DNA from: Thermopetrobacter sp.
Lineage (GTDB): Bacteria > Pseudomonadota > Alphaproteobacteria > Rhizobiales > Aestuariivirgaceae
Reading direction: 5' to 3'
NCBI GenBank assembly: GCA_011374735.1
Contig: DRPD01000382.1
Coordinates: 1-5,008, forward strand
Length of the DNA: 5,008 bases
Position numbers and translations under genes: made by a program. Position 1 is the stretch's first letter, and each line of letters opens with the position of its first letter. Below are positions 4,973 through 5,008 of this stretch, one piece after another. The notes below the pieces were generated by a model. The model was not told the DNA's origin, did no database searches, and saw nothing but the letters and a program-made list of their open reading frames with translations.

Positions 4973-5008
4973 ATCGACACGTGATGTGCCGTGGCGGGGT
5001 CAGTTCTT

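Noticed and set aside
5000..5008. Possible last codons (AAG AAC TGA on the minus strand) of an upstream gene
   Set aside because: The terminator at 4943-4972 makes an upstream leftward gene likely, but two codons are too little to call a coding feature. An alternative TAA at 4971-4973 in another frame is also possible.

Overview
The window is GC-rich and carries one leftward (minus-strand) cluster of three genes. All three encode exported, cysteine-rich Sel1-like repeat (SLR) proteins of the kind typified by the Helicobacter Hcp proteins. Strong G/C preference at wobble positions, Shine-Dalgarno sequences and Sec-type signal peptides point to a high-GC Gram-negative bacterium. An alphaproteobacterium or similar proteobacterium is my guess; no phylogenetic marker is present.

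Layout, right to left in the direction of transcription. Positions 4943-4972 hold a rho-independent terminator that probably ends an unseen minus-strand gene to the right. Positions 4836-4892 hold a promoter candidate overlapped by an imperfect inverted repeat. Gene A (4778-3645) encodes 377 aa with 10 paired-cysteine repeats. After 64 nt comes gene B (3580-2993), 195 aa with 5 repeats. After a further 44 nt comes gene C (2948-231), 905 aa with 24 repeats. The last 230 bases (1-230) hold no supported gene but contain a strong GC hairpin (118-157) that may end or protect the transcript.

The three proteins are clear paralogues. Each has a cleavable signal peptide with no lipobox, followed by tandem units of about 36 residues. 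The core of each unit is A-C-D-G-G-x3-[GAS]-C-x-N-L-G-x3-x-x-G-x-G-V-P-R-D-x3-A-A-x-L-Y-x-K. All 78 cysteines in the three proteins fall into 39 C-x7-C pairs, with none left over. This is the spacing of the intra-repeat disulfides in Hcp proteins, so these are expected to be disulfide-locked alpha/alpha solenoids outside the cytoplasm. Gene C is the most striking: four solenoid modules, each ending in a C-terminal cap-like half repeat, are joined by three cysteine-free Arg/Pro/Gly/Ala/Ser linkers. It looks like four Hcp-like proteins fused in frame.

No enzyme, transporter, regulator or partner gene is visible, so the function is open. By analogy SLR proteins are protein-binding scaffolds, and some take part in host-cell or envelope interactions. 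The many long open frames on the opposite strand are by-products of the 108-bp coding periodicity and high GC.
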